Below are positions 25,946 to 37,316 of a stretch of 64,000 bases of DNA, in pieces. The notes under the pieces were generated by a model that saw only the letters and a list, made by a program, of their open reading frames with translations, made no database searches and had not been told where the DNA came from. The DNA is from Zoogloea oleivorans (GTDB lineage Bacteria; Pseudomonadota; Gammaproteobacteria; Burkholderiales; Rhodocyclaceae): positions 124,001 to 188,000 of the forward strand of contig NZ_SDKK01000011.1 of the NCBI RefSeq assembly GCF_008107625.1. Direction: 5' to 3'. Made by a program: the position numbers and the translations under genes. The stretch's first letter is position 1, and each line of letters begins with the position of its first letter.

Positions 25946-26878
25946 ATGACCATGGATCTCACCGACCTGCGCATGCTGCGCGCCATCATCGCGGAAGGCA
26001 GCCTCACCAAGGCCGCCGAACGGCTCCACACCGTCCAGTCCAACGTCACCACACGACTGCGCCTGCTCGAAGAAAACCTCGGCACGCCCCTTTTCGACCG
26101 GATCAACCGGCGCCTCGTCATCACCCCCGCCGGCAATCTGCTGGCCGGCTACGCCGACCGCCTGCTCAATCTCGCCGACGAGGCGCGGGAGGCCGTACGC
26201 AGCATCGACACACCGCAAGGCCTGCTGCGTCTGGGCTCCATGGAAACCACAGCCGCAGCGCGCCTGCCGGCGGTCATCGCCCACTTCCGCCGCCAGCACC
26301 CACGGGTCGAACTGCGTTTACACACCGCCCACACCACCGGCCTGGTCCAGGAAGTCCTCAACCACCAGCTCGACGCAGCCCTCGTCTCCGGCCCGATCAA
26401 CCATCCGAACCTGCACAGCCAGATCGTGATCGTCGAAGAGCTCGTGCTGATCACCGCCGCCGACTGGGCGCCGATCCAGGGCAGAGTCGATCTGGCCAGC
26501 CGGGGCCCGATTGAACTCCTCACCTTCCGCGAAGGCTGCAGCTATCGCCAACGCCTGCTCGACTGGCTACGCCGGGACGGCGTAGCCATCGCCCAAACCA
26601 GCGAGTTCGGCACCTTTGAAGCCATTCTTGGCTGCGTCGCCGCCGGCATGGGCATCAGCCTTGTCCCCCGCGCCATCATCGGCCCCCATCTGACCGGGCC
26701 GAGTCCCGACAGCGCCACGCTGCGCATCCATCCGGTTCCGCCCGATGTCGCCCTGGCCGACACCGTGATGATCTGGCACCGGGCCCGCAGCCATCAGCCG
26801 GCCCGGCAGGCGTTTGCCGATTGCCTGCTCGAACGCCTCGGGCGCCCGCAAAACGGACGTGAGCAAGCCTTGATCTGA
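25946..26878 (+). CDS. LysR-family transcriptional regulator
   Basis: A 310-residue regulator with an N-terminal winged helix-turn-helix (LRMLRAIIAEGSLTKAAERLHTVQSNVTTRLRLLEENLGTPLFDR) and a C-terminal substrate-binding domain (LRLGSMETTAAARLPAVIAHFRRQHPRVELRL). It most likely controls the divergent MFS exporter and tautomerase. Two start ATGs two codons apart (25946, 25952) are both possible. Confidence 0.93.
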   Translation: MTMDLTDLRMLRAIIAEGSLTKAAERLHTVQSNVTTRLRLLEENLGTPLFDRINRRLVITPAGNLLAGYADRLLNLADEAREAVRSIDTPQGLLRLGSMETTAAARLPAVIAHFRRQHPRVELRLHTAHTTGLVQEVLNHQLDAALVSGPINHPNLHSQIVIVEELVLITAADWAPIQGRVDLASRGPIELLTFREGCSYRQRLLDWLRRDGVAIAQTSEFGTFEAILGCVAAGMGISLVPRAIIGPHLTGPSPDSATLRIHPVPPDVALADTVMIWHRARSHQPARQAFADCLLERLGRPQNGREQALI

Positions 26879-26938
26879 CAGATGTTTGTGTTGCGTGTGG
26901 TGTGACCAACAGACTGATTCGCCGGGGATGGCAAAGCA

Positions 26939-26963
26939 CCGCTGCCATTGCGGCAGCGGTTTT
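26939..26963 (+). terminator. Intrinsic terminator of the LysR gene
   Basis: An 8-bp stem CCGCTGCC/GGCAGCGG with loop ATTGC, followed by TTTTCCTT, about 60 bases after the stop codon. It is just upstream of the end of the convergent gene at 26980 and may serve both strands poorly on the minus side. Confidence 0.75.
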
Positions 26964-26979
26964 CCTTACTGCCGGGAGA

Positions 26980-27507
26980 TCAAGCCCGGTTCAGGCCCAG
27001 CAAGCCCATCGGGCCATTCGACGTATTCAGCACGACGGAGGCGATACCGCCGCCCTGCTGCTGCTGCACACCGTAGATGGACAGGTTGCCGGTATCGAAG
27101 GAGAACACATCACCCGACAACTTCACCAGCAGCTTGCCACTGTTGGGAAAGAAAGCGTAGGCCATGTCGTTCTGGCTGCCGGAACTGGAGGGCGAGCCGA
27201 GTTCGTCGGGCCACCAGTTGGCCGACTGGGTGAAGCCCCAGTTGTTGCCGGCGGGTGCGGCAGCGGGCTGCGGCTCCCGATGCTGGGACAGTTCGCTGAG
27301 CAGCGCACCAACGCGCCACTTCAGGCCTTCGTTGAACATGTCGCCGATCATCATCATGCCGCCGCTCATCCACTGTCCCATGCCACCCAGTTCCGGGTGG
27401 CTGAATTGGGCCTGGCTGAAGCCGCCGGACTGGAGCGACGCGTAGGCGGAGCGGCCGGCGTCCGCGCTGAAGCCGTGCTTGGCTGCGATATCTTCGATCG
27501 TGCTCAT
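26980..27507 (-). CDS. Hypothetical soluble protein
   Basis: A 175-residue protein without signal peptide. The N-terminal half (IEDIAAKHGFSADAGRSAYASLQ, then a Gly/Met-rich GQWMSGGMMMIGDMF) is helical. The C-terminal half (MAYAFFPNSGKLLVKLSGDVFSFDTG, then GVQQQQGGG) resembles a strand-rich region seen in some SHOCT-type proteins, but I do not place it in a family with confidence. A good ribosome site (CAGGAGA) precedes the ATG. It lies 43 bp downstream of the transglutaminase-like gene. Confidence 0.7.
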   Translation of the reverse strand: MSTIEDIAAKHGFSADAGRSAYASLQSGGFSQAQFSHPELGGMGQWMSGGMMMIGDMFNEGLKWRVGALLSELSQHREPQPAAAPAGNNWGFTQSANWWPDELGSPSSSGSQNDMAYAFFPNSGKLLVKLSGDVFSFDTGNLSIYGVQQQQGGGIASVVLNTSNGPMGLLGLNRA

Positions 27508-27550
27508 GGGAATCTCCTGTTGAAGTGCAATTCTTTTATGTCGCTCACGC

Positions 27551-28456
27551 TCAACCGAGAGGCGTCAGACGGGTGCCGATCAGCACCGGCGGTGCGTCAT
27601 CGGTGGATAGCGCTTCCAGGCGCCGACGGGGCAGCTCCATACCGCTGAAAGCGTCTTCGATGGCTTCGATGGTGATCTTCGGCGCTTCGGCACGAACCGG
27701 CCCGAAAATGGTCGCAAACGACACATCCGCCGCATCCCGGCCGATGCCGAAGCGCATCAGGCCCATCGGAATCGCCGTGCCGGAGGGGTCGAAGAGATAC
27801 CAGCGATCACCGAGGAAAACCTCGACGTAGGCATGAAAGTCGCTCGGCCCCAGAGCCGGATCAGCACCGTAATCGATGCCCGTGATGAAGCGGGCCGGGA
27901 TATTGAGCGCCCGGCACAGGGCAATCATCAGGTGGGCAAAGTCGCGGCATACGCCAACCCGCTCGCCGATGGTATCGAGGGCCGAGGTGCTGGCATTGGT
28001 GGTGTTCGACTTGAACTCGACGTGTTTCTCGACCCATGCGCAGATGGTGCGCACGCGGCCGTAGCCCGGCGGAAGATGGCCGAACTCCTTGTTGGCGACT
28101 TCATACAGACGGTCGGACTGGCAGTAGCGGCTGGGGTAGAGATAGGTCAGCACGTCGGCTGGCAGGCGGGCGACGGGAACTTCCTGGATGCTCTCGGGCA
28201 CGCCGACATGATGCTGCAACTCGACGGTGGCACTGTAACGTAGCCGCAGCCAGCCCGGCTCGGCCTTCAGGCGCATGTATCGGTTGCCGGTCGTCACATC
28301 CGTATGAACCTGGGGCAGCAAAAACTGACCCAGCTCCATCATCTCGGTCACCACTCGCTGGTGGCGCGTGTGGGCGGCGTGGATATTAAAAATGAAATCA
28401 CATCCCGGAGGTGCGACTTCGTAATTCAACTCGACCGAGAACTTCAGCCTGACCAT
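27551..28456 (-). CDS. Transglutaminase-like cysteine peptidase family protein
   Basis: A 301-residue protein with an N-terminal beta domain (bacterial transglutaminase N-region) and a transglutaminase core. The catalytic triad is visible: Cys in RVGVCRDFAHL, His in DFHAYVEVFLGDRWYLFDPSG, and Asp in the same segment. Homologues often accompany the alpha-E and circularly permuted ATP-grasp genes; here those lie 13 kb away at 12228-14595. Likely cytosolic, as no signal peptide is seen. Amidase/peptidase or cross-linking activity is inferred from the fold only. Confidence 0.87.
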   Translation of the reverse strand: MVRLKFSVELNYEVAPPGCDFIFNIHAAHTRHQRVVTEMMELGQFLLPQVHTDVTTGNRYMRLKAEPGWLRLRYSATVELQHHVGVPESIQEVPVARLPADVLTYLYPSRYCQSDRLYEVANKEFGHLPPGYGRVRTICAWVEKHVEFKSNTTNASTSALDTIGERVGVCRDFAHLMIALCRALNIPARFITGIDYGADPALGPSDFHAYVEVFLGDRWYLFDPSGTAIPMGLMRFGIGRDAADVSFATIFGPVRAEAPKITIEAIEDAFSGMELPRRRLEALSTDDAPPVLIGTRLTPLG

Positions 28457-28596
28457 AAGCGTCCCTGAAAAAAATGCCTTGACGCGGAATTGCGGGTCAT
28501 CCGGCGGAAATGACCGTCGTGGGCAAGTTAACAGCGGCCCCGTCCCACGACAAGGCTCTCATCCTACTCTGCGGCGCTGCAACACGCCCGGTTTTC

Positions 28597-28616
28597 TGCG
28601 GGGATGCAGCCCCGCA
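28597..28616. repeat. Hairpin downstream of pyrF
   Basis: TGCGGGG/CCCCGCA with a 6-base loop, 9 bp past the pyrF stop. On the minus strand no T-run follows, so it is at best a weak terminator. A second inverted pair GTCGTGGG/CCCACGAC lies in the same 168-bp gap (about 28515-28552). Confidence 0.5.
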
Positions 28617-28624
28617 AACAGTGC

Positions 28625-29443
28625 TCAAGCGCGGTACAGATTGACCTCATCCCGCGTCGCCAGCGCCACCTGGCGGGCCGCATCGGCGAAGTCTTCGCCA
28701 CTACCGGCATACAGAATGGCCCGTGACGAGGAAATCATCAGCCCGGTGCCGGCCGCACTGCGCCCGGCCTTTACCGTCGCCTCCACGTCCCCGCCCTGGG
28801 CGCCGATGCCAGGCACCAGAAGCGGCAAATCGCCCACGATGGCACGCACATCCGCCAGTTCCTGTGGGAAGGTCGCCCCCACCACGAGGGCATTCTGGCC
28901 GTGCACGTTCCACTTGCCGGCAACCAGTTCGGCCACGTGCTGGTACAGCTTGCGGCCGCCTTCGACCGTCAGGTTCTGCAGGTCCGAGCCGCCCGGATTG
29001 GAGGTGCGGCACAGCACGATCAGGCCACGATCGGAAAACGCCAGGTAAGGCTCGACGGAATCGAAGCCCATGTAGGGATTCACCGTCAGCGCATCGGCGT
29101 TGTAGCGCTCGAAGGCTTCGCGAGCGTACTGCTGGGCGGTGGCGCCGATGTCACCGCGCTTGGCATCCAGCACCACCGGCACGCTCGGGTGCTTCTCGTG
29201 GATGTAGGCGATCAGGTCCTGCAACTGGTCTTCGGCGCGGGCGGCAGCGAAGTAGGCAATCTGCGGCTTGAAGGCACAGGCCAGATCGGCAGTGGCATCG
29301 ACGATACCCTTGCAGAAAGCCAGCACCGCGTCGGGGCGACCCTTCAAATGGGCGGGAAAGCGCTTCAGGTCCGGGTCGAGCCCGACACACAACAGGGAAT
29401 CGTGACGCTGCCAGGCGGCAGACAGTTTGGCGCGAAAATTCAT
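28625..29443 (-). CDS. pyrF: Orotidine 5'-phosphate decarboxylase, type 2
   Basis: PyrF decarboxylates OMP to UMP, the last step of de novo pyrimidine synthesis. The 272-residue product belongs to the longer type-2 form. Catalytic residues are in [18 protein letters not shown] (Asp-Lys-Asp array). Also visible are [13 protein letters not shown] at the N-terminus, [11 protein letters not shown] and [12 protein letters not shown] near the phosphate site. Monocistronic by layout. Confidence 0.95.
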   Translation of the reverse strand: MNFRAKLSAAWQRHDSLLCVGLDPDLKRFPAHLKGRPDAVLAFCKGIVDATADLACAFKPQIAYFAAARAEDQLQDLIAYIHEKHPSVPVVLDAKRGDIGATAQQYAREAFERYNADALTVNPYMGFDSVEPYLAFSDRGLIVLCRTSNPGGSDLQNLTVEGGRKLYQHVAELVAGKWNVHGQNALVVGATFPQELADVRAIVGDLPLLVPGIGAQGGDVEATVKAGRSAAGTGLMISSSRAILYAGSGEDFADAARQVALATRDEVNLYRA

Positions 29444-29551
29444 GGGTGCAGGGCGCAGACGGCCTGGGAGAGTGAATTCTGAGCCTTATTTTACCAGCCT
29501 GCCGACCCTTTTCGACAGCCTTCCGGACTTCAGCGCATGGATTCATGTTGC

Positions 29552-29637
29552 GTCACAGCATGCTCCATTTCCTGTCACGAAGTGCGCCAGAGCTTCCGTA
29601 ACGTCACAGCAATGTGTTCATTTAATGGACAACACAT
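29552..29637. promoter_or_regulatory. Repeat-bearing region upstream of the porin gene
   Basis: The 443-bp gap between pyrF and the porin gene (29444-29886) has no credible ORF. It holds a direct repeat CGTCACAGCA at 29551-29560 and 29602-29611 (51 bp apart, about five helical turns), a related GTCACGA between them, and an inverted repeat ATGTGTT/AACACAT at 29612-29637. Together they look like regulator-binding sites for the porin. No regulator can be named. Confidence 0.35.
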
Positions 29638-29886
29638 CTGTCGCAGGGTGCCTCCCCTTGCAACGCAGCCAAAAAAACAAAACCTTTTACAAACAGTTAC
29701 TTGTTTTTACATGAGGCGTTTTTTGAGGAGATTTGGCACGGACTGGCACAGCCCTCGCAGAAGGAATGTCGCTCCGCAACGGCGTGTTTCACAAGGAAAT
29801 ACGACCAAGGGAGGAACGAAGTAGCGGTGCTGGATAGCCCGCGCTTCGGTGGTGATATCAACGACAATATTCCGGAGACAATCGTT

Positions 29887-31119
29887 ATGAAGAAGAGCCT
29901 TCTTGCCCAAGCCGTTGCCCTCACCTGCCTGGCTGCTGCTGCCGGCGGCGCCCAGGCCGTGAGCTTCACCCAGAATGACGTGACCGTCGACATCAACGGC
30001 ACCATCAACGGTTTCTATGTGAACCGCGAGTCCAAGACCTCGGTTGCCGGCACCCAGACGTCCAAGACTCAGAACAGCGAACTGACCAACGGCCTGCTGC
30101 CGGGCTGGATCAACTTCGTGGTCACCACCAAGCAGGGCGACCAGGACATCAAGGCTCACTTCAGCTTTGCACCGGGCATCAACGACTCCTCCAGCGTCAT
30201 CGGCCTGCCTTCCACGGTCGGCACCGGCGCCGGTGGCATCCCGGGCAAATCCAGCCCCTACAGCCAGATCGACGTACGCCAGGTTTACTTCCAGTTCGGC
30301 AACAACGACTGGGGCACCATCAAGTTCGGTCGCGACATCGGCCTGTTCGGCCAGAACATCATTCTTTCCGACATGACCCTGCTGGGCGTCGGTGGCACCT
30401 CGAACGCGGGCATCCCGTTCAACACCACCTTCGGCATGATCGCCCACGGTTACATGTACACCGGCTTCCAGGCCCAGATCACCTACACCACCCCGAACTA
30501 CAACGGCCTGCAAGCCGCAGCCGGCATCTTCCAGCCGAGCTCCTTCGCTGGCGACCAGACCAAGACCCCGGGCTTCCAGGCCAAGGTCGACTATGACTGG
30601 AAGGGCGCAGCACCGGGCAAGGTGTGGGGCGGCCTCGTCACCCAGAGCACCAGCTGTTCGTCGGGCTCCACCTGTGACGGCGTCGGCGCCAATCCGGCCA
30701 AGTCCTTCACCGCCACCGGTTTCGAGCTGGGCGCCAAGGCCGGCATGAACAACTTTGAAGCCGTTGCCTACACCTTCACCGGCAAGGGCCTGGGCCTCTC
30801 CACCGTTGGCGCCCAGTTCTTCGGCGGCAGCGACGGCCTCGGCAACAAGACCGACTCCAAGGGCTACTTCCTGCAGGGCACCTACAAGCTGGACAAGACC
30901 AAGTTCGGCATCAACTTCGGCCAGAACAAGGACACCGACGGCATCCTTGGCGCCGGCAACGAGCGCAAGAACAAGGCCTACACCCTCGGCGTCTATCACA
31001 GCCTGAACAAGTTCGTGACCCTGGTCGGCGAACTGAACCAGGAAAAGATCGACATCAGCGCCAGCGACACCGAAATCAAGAACCGCACCCTGTCCGCCGG
31101 CGCAATCATGTTCTTCTAA
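29887..31119 (+). CDS. Outer-membrane porin (Gram-negative general porin type)
   Basis: A 410-residue trimeric-porin-like protein with a signal peptide MKKSLLAQAVALTCLAAAAGGAQA and a beta-barrel ending in Phe-Phe (GAIMFF). Barrel segments include VRQVYFQFGNNDWGTIKFGRDIGLFGQN, typical of betaproteobacterial general porins, and a constriction-loop region. It contains one cysteine pair in SCSSGSTCDGVG. The start at 29887 has GGAG upstream; a longer reading frame starting at 29701 lacks a signal peptide. An intrinsic terminator follows at 31173. Confidence 0.9.
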   Translation: MKKSLLAQAVALTCLAAAAGGAQAVSFTQNDVTVDINGTINGFYVNRESKTSVAGTQTSKTQNSELTNGLLPGWINFVVTTKQGDQDIKAHFSFAPGINDSSSVIGLPSTVGTGAGGIPGKSSPYSQIDVRQVYFQFGNNDWGTIKFGRDIGLFGQNIILSDMTLLGVGGTSNAGIPFNTTFGMIAHGYMYTGFQAQITYTTPNYNGLQAAAGIFQPSSFAGDQTKTPGFQAKVDYDWKGAAPGKVWGGLVTQSTSCSSGSTCDGVGANPAKSFTATGFELGAKAGMNNFEAVAYTFTGKGLGLSTVGAQFFGGSDGLGNKTDSKGYFLQGTYKLDKTKFGINFGQNKDTDGILGAGNERKNKAYTLGVYHSLNKFVTLVGELNQEKIDISASDTEIKNRTLSAGAIMFF

Positions 31120-31172
31120 GCGGGTTTCGCCTCCGGGCGAAATTGCTTGCTACCGTGTTTCTCCCTCCTTCT

Positions 31173-31198
31173 GGCGCCCTTCGGGGCGCCATTTTTTT
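31173..31198 (+). terminator. Porin gene terminator
   Basis: A perfect 7-bp stem GGCGCCC/GGGCGCC closed by a TTCG tetraloop, followed by ATTTTTTT. Confidence 0.9.
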
Positions 31199-31253
31199 AT
31201 CTGCGAACGGGTGGTGTATCGTCCGCCCTGTCATCGTCCCTCCGGAGTCCTTC

Positions 31254-31730
31254 ATGCTGCGCCTCGCCGCGCTCCTCTTCGCGCTCATCGCCAGCCCCGG
31301 CCCTGCCTGCGCCGACGAGATTCGCCAGTTGACGCTCCAGCCCAGCCGCTACGCCGACGCCCGCGAAGCGCTGGTGGATGCCATCGAGACCGAAGGCCTG
31401 GTGCCTTCCCCGCCCAGCCAGTTTGGCGACATGCTCCGGCGTACCGGCCCGGCCCTCGAGCAGAGCAGCCCGGCTTACGCTGACGCTGAAGTACTCCATT
31501 TCTGCAGCGCCCGCATTGCCTGGCAACTGGCCCGCGAGAATCCGCTCAACATCGCCCAGTGCCCGCTGTCGATGGCCATCTACACCCTTCCCGACGAAGC
31601 CGGCACGGTTCGCCTGAGCTGGCGCACGGCGATCGGCGACAGCCCCGGTGCCCGCGCCGCCAACGAACTCCTCGAACGCATCGCCCGCCAGGTAGCCGAC
31701 AACGCAGGCCGCAGCGGCCTGGGCCGCTAA
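31254..31730 (+). CDS. Exported DUF302 domain protein
   Basis: A 158-residue protein with a short Sec signal (MLRLAALLFALIASPGPACA) and a DUF302 domain: YADAREALVDAIETEGL, SQFGDMLRRTGP, VLHFCSARIAWQLARENPLNIAQCPLSMAIYTLPDE and VRLSWRT. DUF302 proteins are small, often periplasmic, of unknown function. Two cysteines (FCS and QCP) are in the mature part. GGAG precedes the ATG by eight bases. It lies 75 bp upstream of parE. Confidence 0.82.
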   Translation: MLRLAALLFALIASPGPACADEIRQLTLQPSRYADAREALVDAIETEGLVPSPPSQFGDMLRRTGPALEQSSPAYADAEVLHFCSARIAWQLARENPLNIAQCPLSMAIYTLPDEAGTVRLSWRTAIGDSPGARAANELLERIARQVADNAGRSGLGR

Positions 31731-33767
<2,037 letters not shown>

Positions 33768-33842
33768 TCTCGCGCAAAACCGCGGCGGCAATGTGTAAAA
33801 CCCTGATTGACCGTACGCCAGAGTATGGAGAAAAATTGCCGC

Positions 33843-33882
33843 GCGGCCCGGAGAACAGCAGCAGCAAACAATCTCGGGCCGC
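33843..33882. repeat. Inverted repeat in the cstA leader region
   Basis: GCGGCCCG (33843-33850) and CGGGCCGC (33875-33882) flank a 24-base spacer in the 256-bp gap before cstA. No T-run follows. The gap (33768-34023) has no ORF and could carry a promoter and regulated leader. Confidence 0.5.
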
Positions 33883-34023
33883 AAGCGGGTCGTCCCCCGA
33901 CCCTGCGGCGGTAGATCCAGTGCAGCTCCCGTAGCGTAAGGTTCGCGCCGAACTGTTTCTTCATCTTCCTCGTTGGTCGGGTCCGGCTACCCGTGCGTCC
34001 CGACAAAAACAACGAGGAAAACC

Positions 34024-36084
34024 ATGACTTCCATCAAGCGTCACCTGGGATGGGGCGCCATTGCCCTCCTGGGCGCAGCCGCTTTCGGCACCGTCGCCCT
34101 CAACCGCGGAGAGAGCATCAACGCCCTGTGGCTGGTCATCGCCGCGGTGTGTACCTATCTCATCGCCTATCGCTACTACAGCCTGTTCATCGCCGATCAG
34201 GTGATGGAGCTCGACCCCAAGCGCATGACCCCGGCCGTCCGCCACAACGACGGCCTCGACTACGTTCCGACCGACAAGTACGTGCTGTTCGGCCACCACT
34301 TTGCCGCCATTGCCGGTGCCGGCCCGCTGGTCGGCCCGGTGCTCGCCGCCCAGATGGGCTACCTGCCGGGCATGCTGTGGATTCTCGCTGGCGTGGTCTT
34401 TGCCGGCGCGGTGCAGGACTTCATGATCCTGTTCATCTCCACCCGCCGCGACGGCCGTTCACTGGGCGACCTGGTCAAGACTGAACTCGGCCCCGTGCCG
34501 GGCGTCATCGCCTTGTTCGGCACTTTCATGATCATGGTCATCATCCTGGCGGTGCTGTCGCTGATCGTCGTGAAGGCCCTGGCCGAATCCCCGTGGGGCA
34601 TGTTCACCGTTGCCGCCACCATTCCCATCGCGCTCTTCATGGGCGTGTACAGCCGCTACATCCGCCCGGGGCGCATCGGCGAAATGTCGCTGATCGGCTT
34701 CGTGCTGCTGATGGCCGCGATCGTCTTCGGCGGTGACATTGCCGCCAGCGAAACCTGGGGCCCGTTGTTCACTTTCGACGGCAAGCAACTCACCTGGATC
34801 CTGATCGGCTACGGCTTCATTGCGTCCGTGCTGCCGGTGTGGCTGCTGCTGGCGCCGCGCGACTACCTGTCCACCTTCCTCAAGATCGGCACCATCGTCG
34901 GCCTGGCCATCGGCATCGCCGTCGTGGCCCCCAACCTGCAGATGCCAGCCTTCACCAAGTTCATCGACGGCAGCGGCCCGGTGTGGTCCGGCAGCCTGTT
35001 CCCCTTCCTGTTCATCACCATCGCCTGCGGCGCCGTCTCCGGCTTCCATGCGCTGATCTCCTCCGGCACCACACCCAAGCTCCTCGACAACGAGAAGAAC
35101 GCGCGCTTCATCGGCTACGGCGGCATGCTCATGGAGTCCTTCGTGGCCATGATGGCGCTGGTCGCCGCCTCGGTGATCGAGCCGGGCGTCTACTTCGCGA
35201 TGAACAGCCCGGCCGCCGCCATCGGCAAAACTGCCGAAAGCGCCGCCCTGGCGATTTCCCAGTGGGGCTTCGTGGTCACGCCGGAAATGCTCCTGCAAAC
35301 CGCCCAGGACGTGGGTGAAAAGACCATCATCTCCCGCGCCGGCGGCGCCCCGACGCTGGCTGTCGGCATGGCCCACATCCTCTCCAGCGCCCTCGGCGGC
35401 AAGGCCATGATGGCCTTCTGGTACCACTTCGCGATTCTCTTCGAAGCCCTGTTCATCCTCACCGCTGTCGACGCCGGCACCCGCGCCGGACGCTTCATGT
35501 TGCAGGATCTGATGGGCACCTTCGTGCCGTCGATGCGCAAGATGGATTCGATCTTCGCCAGCCTCGTCGCCACCGCCCTGTGCGTCGCCGCCTGGGGCTA
35601 CTTCCTGTATCAGGGCGTGATCGACCCCCTGGGTGGCATCAACACCCTGTGGCCACTCTTCGGCATCGCCAACCAGATGCTCGCCGGCGTGGCCCTGACC
35701 CTGGCGACCGTGGTGCTCTTCAAGATGAAGCGCCAGCGCTTTGCCTGGGTAACCGTCGTGCCAACCCTGTGGCTGCTCGCCTGCACCCTCACCGCCGGCT
35801 GGCAGAAGATGTTCCACGAGAACCCGAAGATCGGCTTCCTGGCCAACGCCAACAAGTACCAGACGGCCCTCGACAAGGGTGAAGTGCTGGCCCCGGCCAA
35901 GTCCATCGACCAGATGCACCAGATCATCACCAACAACTACGTGGATGCGGCGCTGTCCGGCCTCTTCATCCTGCTGGTGCTGAGCATTCTGGCGTACGCG
36001 GTTCCGGCCTGCCTCCGCGCCCTGCGCAACAGCAAGGCGAGCACCGTCGAAACCCCCTTCGCGCCGATGCCGGCCGCCAACTGA
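34024..36084 (+). CDS. cstA: Carbon starvation protein A family transporter
   Basis: A 686-residue inner-membrane protein with about 16-18 helices. CstA-family marks are [99 protein letters not shown] and [18 protein letters not shown]. CstA and its paralogue BtsT take up pyruvate and possibly peptides; which one this is cannot be told from sequence alone. The ATG at 34024 has GAGG about eight bases upstream. A YbdD-like gene follows, as in the usual cstA operon. Confidence 0.92.
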   Translation: MTSIKRHLGWGAIALLGAAAFGTVALNRGESINALWLVIAAVCTYLIAYRYYSLFIADQVMELDPKRMTPAVRHNDGLDYVPTDKYVLFGHHFAAIAGAGPLVGPVLAAQMGYLPGMLWILAGVVFAGAVQDFMILFISTRRDGRSLGDLVKTELGPVPGVIALFGTFMIMVIILAVLSLIVVKALAESPWGMFTVAATIPIALFMGVYSRYIRPGRIGEMSLIGFVLLMAAIVFGGDIAASETWGPLFTFDGKQLTWILIGYGFIASVLPVWLLLAPRDYLSTFLKIGTIVGLAIGIAVVAPNLQMPAFTKFIDGSGPVWSGSLFPFLFITIACGAVSGFHALISSGTTPKLLDNEKNARFIGYGGMLMESFVAMMALVAASVIEPGVYFAMNSPAAAIGKTAESAALAISQWGFVVTPEMLLQTAQDVGEKTIISRAGGAPTLAVGMAHILSSALGGKAMMAFWYHFAILFEALFILTAVDAGTRAGRFMLQDLMGTFVPSMRKMDSIFASLVATALCVAAWGYFLYQGVIDPLGGINTLWPLFGIANQMLAGVALTLATVVLFKMKRQRFAWVTVVPTLWLLACTLTAGWQKMFHENPKIGFLANANKYQTALDKGEVLAPAKSIDQMHQIITNNYVDAALSGLFILLVLSILAYAVPACLRALRNSKASTVETPFAPMPAAN

Positions 36085-36094
36085 GAGGCGCACA

Positions 36095-36298
36095 GTGTTC
36101 TCGGATCTCGCCCGCATGGGCAAGTATCTTGGCCAGGCGGCCCGCCTGATGGTGGGCATGCCCGACTACGACACCTACGTGCAGCACATGCACCTCACCC
36201 ACCCGGATCAGCCGGTGATGAGCTACGAGGCCTTCTTCCGGGAACGCCAGGAGGCCCGCTACGGCAGCGCCGACGGACGCCCCGGACGCTGCTGCTGA
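36095..36298 (+). CDS. YbdD/YjiX-family small protein
   Basis: A 67-residue protein of the YbdD/YjiX (DUF466) family, the standard companion of cstA. Marks are [21 protein letters not shown] and [14 protein letters not shown]. Starts with GTG 10 bp after cstA. In related species the pair is co-transcribed and the small protein is needed for pyruvate transport. Ends in a Cys-Cys pair. Confidence 0.9.
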   Translation: MFSDLARMGKYLGQAARLMVGMPDYDTYVQHMHLTHPDQPVMSYEAFFRERQEARYGSADGRPGRCC

Positions 36299-36322
36299 AA
36301 CCAGCTCTGCGTCACAACAAAA

Positions 36323-36354
36323 GCCCGCAGGTGCCCAACGCCTGCGGGCTTTTT
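36323..36354 (+). terminator. Terminator of the cstA-ybdD operon
   Basis: A perfect 9-bp stem GCCCGCAGG/CCTGCGGGC with a 9-base loop, followed by TTTTT (36350-36354), 25 bases after the ybdD-like stop. Confidence 0.92.
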
Positions 36355-36400
36355 CTCGCCCCTGCTACCATCGGCAGAAATATTTTCCTGATCGCAAACC

Positions 36401-37117
36401 GTGACCGACAACCCACTTTCCATGAGCAGCCTGCGCGACGGCTACACCGCTGTCGTACTCGGTGCCAGCGGCGCCCTCGGCAAGGCCTGCCTGCACCACC
36501 TCCAGGCCGACCCGCGCTGCGCCCGAGCGATTGGACTGTCACGCGGCAGCGATCCCGCCCTCGTGCTCGAGGACGAATCCAGCCTGGCGCACTGCGCAGC
36601 ACATCTGCGTGAACACGCGCCCCTGCATCTGGTGCTGGATGCCACCGGTGCGCTCACCATCGACGGCCGCGGGCCCGAGAAACGTCTTGAAGACCTGGAC
36701 GCCGACAACTTGCTGCGCGCCATGCAAATCAATGCGCTGGGCCCCATGCTGGCGATGAAGCACCTGCTTCCACTGCTCGCCAAAAATGAACACGTGATCT
36801 GGGCCAAGATGTCGGCCCGCGTCGGCAGCATCGAAGACAACCACAAGGGTGGCTGGTACGGCTACCGCGCCTCCAAGGCCGCCCTCAACATGCTGCTGCA
36901 AACGGCCGCCGTCGAAATCGCACGGCGCCGCCCACTGGCCGTCATCGCCGCCTTGCAGCCGGGCACCGTACGCTCCCGGCTGAGCCAGCCTTTTGTCGGC
37001 GACGAAGGTTTGGCTCCTGAAGAATCCGCCCGACGCCTGCTCCACGTCATCGACCGCCTGCCACCGAATGGCCGGGCACACTTCGTCGATCATCTGGGCA
37101 ACAGCATTCCCTGGTGA
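36401..37117 (+). CDS. SDR-family protein (CsgA/C-factor-like)
   Basis: A 238-residue Rossmann-fold short-chain dehydrogenase. The NAD(P) motif is AVVLGASGALGKACL and the active site has YGYRASKAALNML (Tyr-x3-Lys). The pattern with ALQPGTVRSRLSQPF and ...ARRLLHVIDRLPPNGRAHFVDHLGNSIPW at the end resembles the C-factor (CsgA) group of SDRs. Substrate unknown. GTG start at 36401; an ATG at 36422 is an alternative with seven fewer residues. Confidence 0.83.
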   Translation: MTDNPLSMSSLRDGYTAVVLGASGALGKACLHHLQADPRCARAIGLSRGSDPALVLEDESSLAHCAAHLREHAPLHLVLDATGALTIDGRGPEKRLEDLDADNLLRAMQINALGPMLAMKHLLPLLAKNEHVIWAKMSARVGSIEDNHKGGWYGYRASKAALNMLLQTAAVEIARRRPLAVIAALQPGTVRSRLSQPFVGDEGLAPEESARRLLHVIDRLPPNGRAHFVDHLGNSIPW

Positions 37118-37316
37118 GAGCCGGGATGAGGCGTCGACGCCGCAAACCTTGATCCAGCACAAGCTTTGGTCATCTGGCGCACTGCGCCCTCCAGAAAGCC
37201 TCAAGTCCCCACAAGGCTCGCCGTTCAGAAGCCATCGGCATCTGCCTGGCAAGACTTCTGCACGAAGACTCCCGCCGACAGCCTGCCACTCCCATTTCAT
37301 TCATGGAGCTGTTGTC

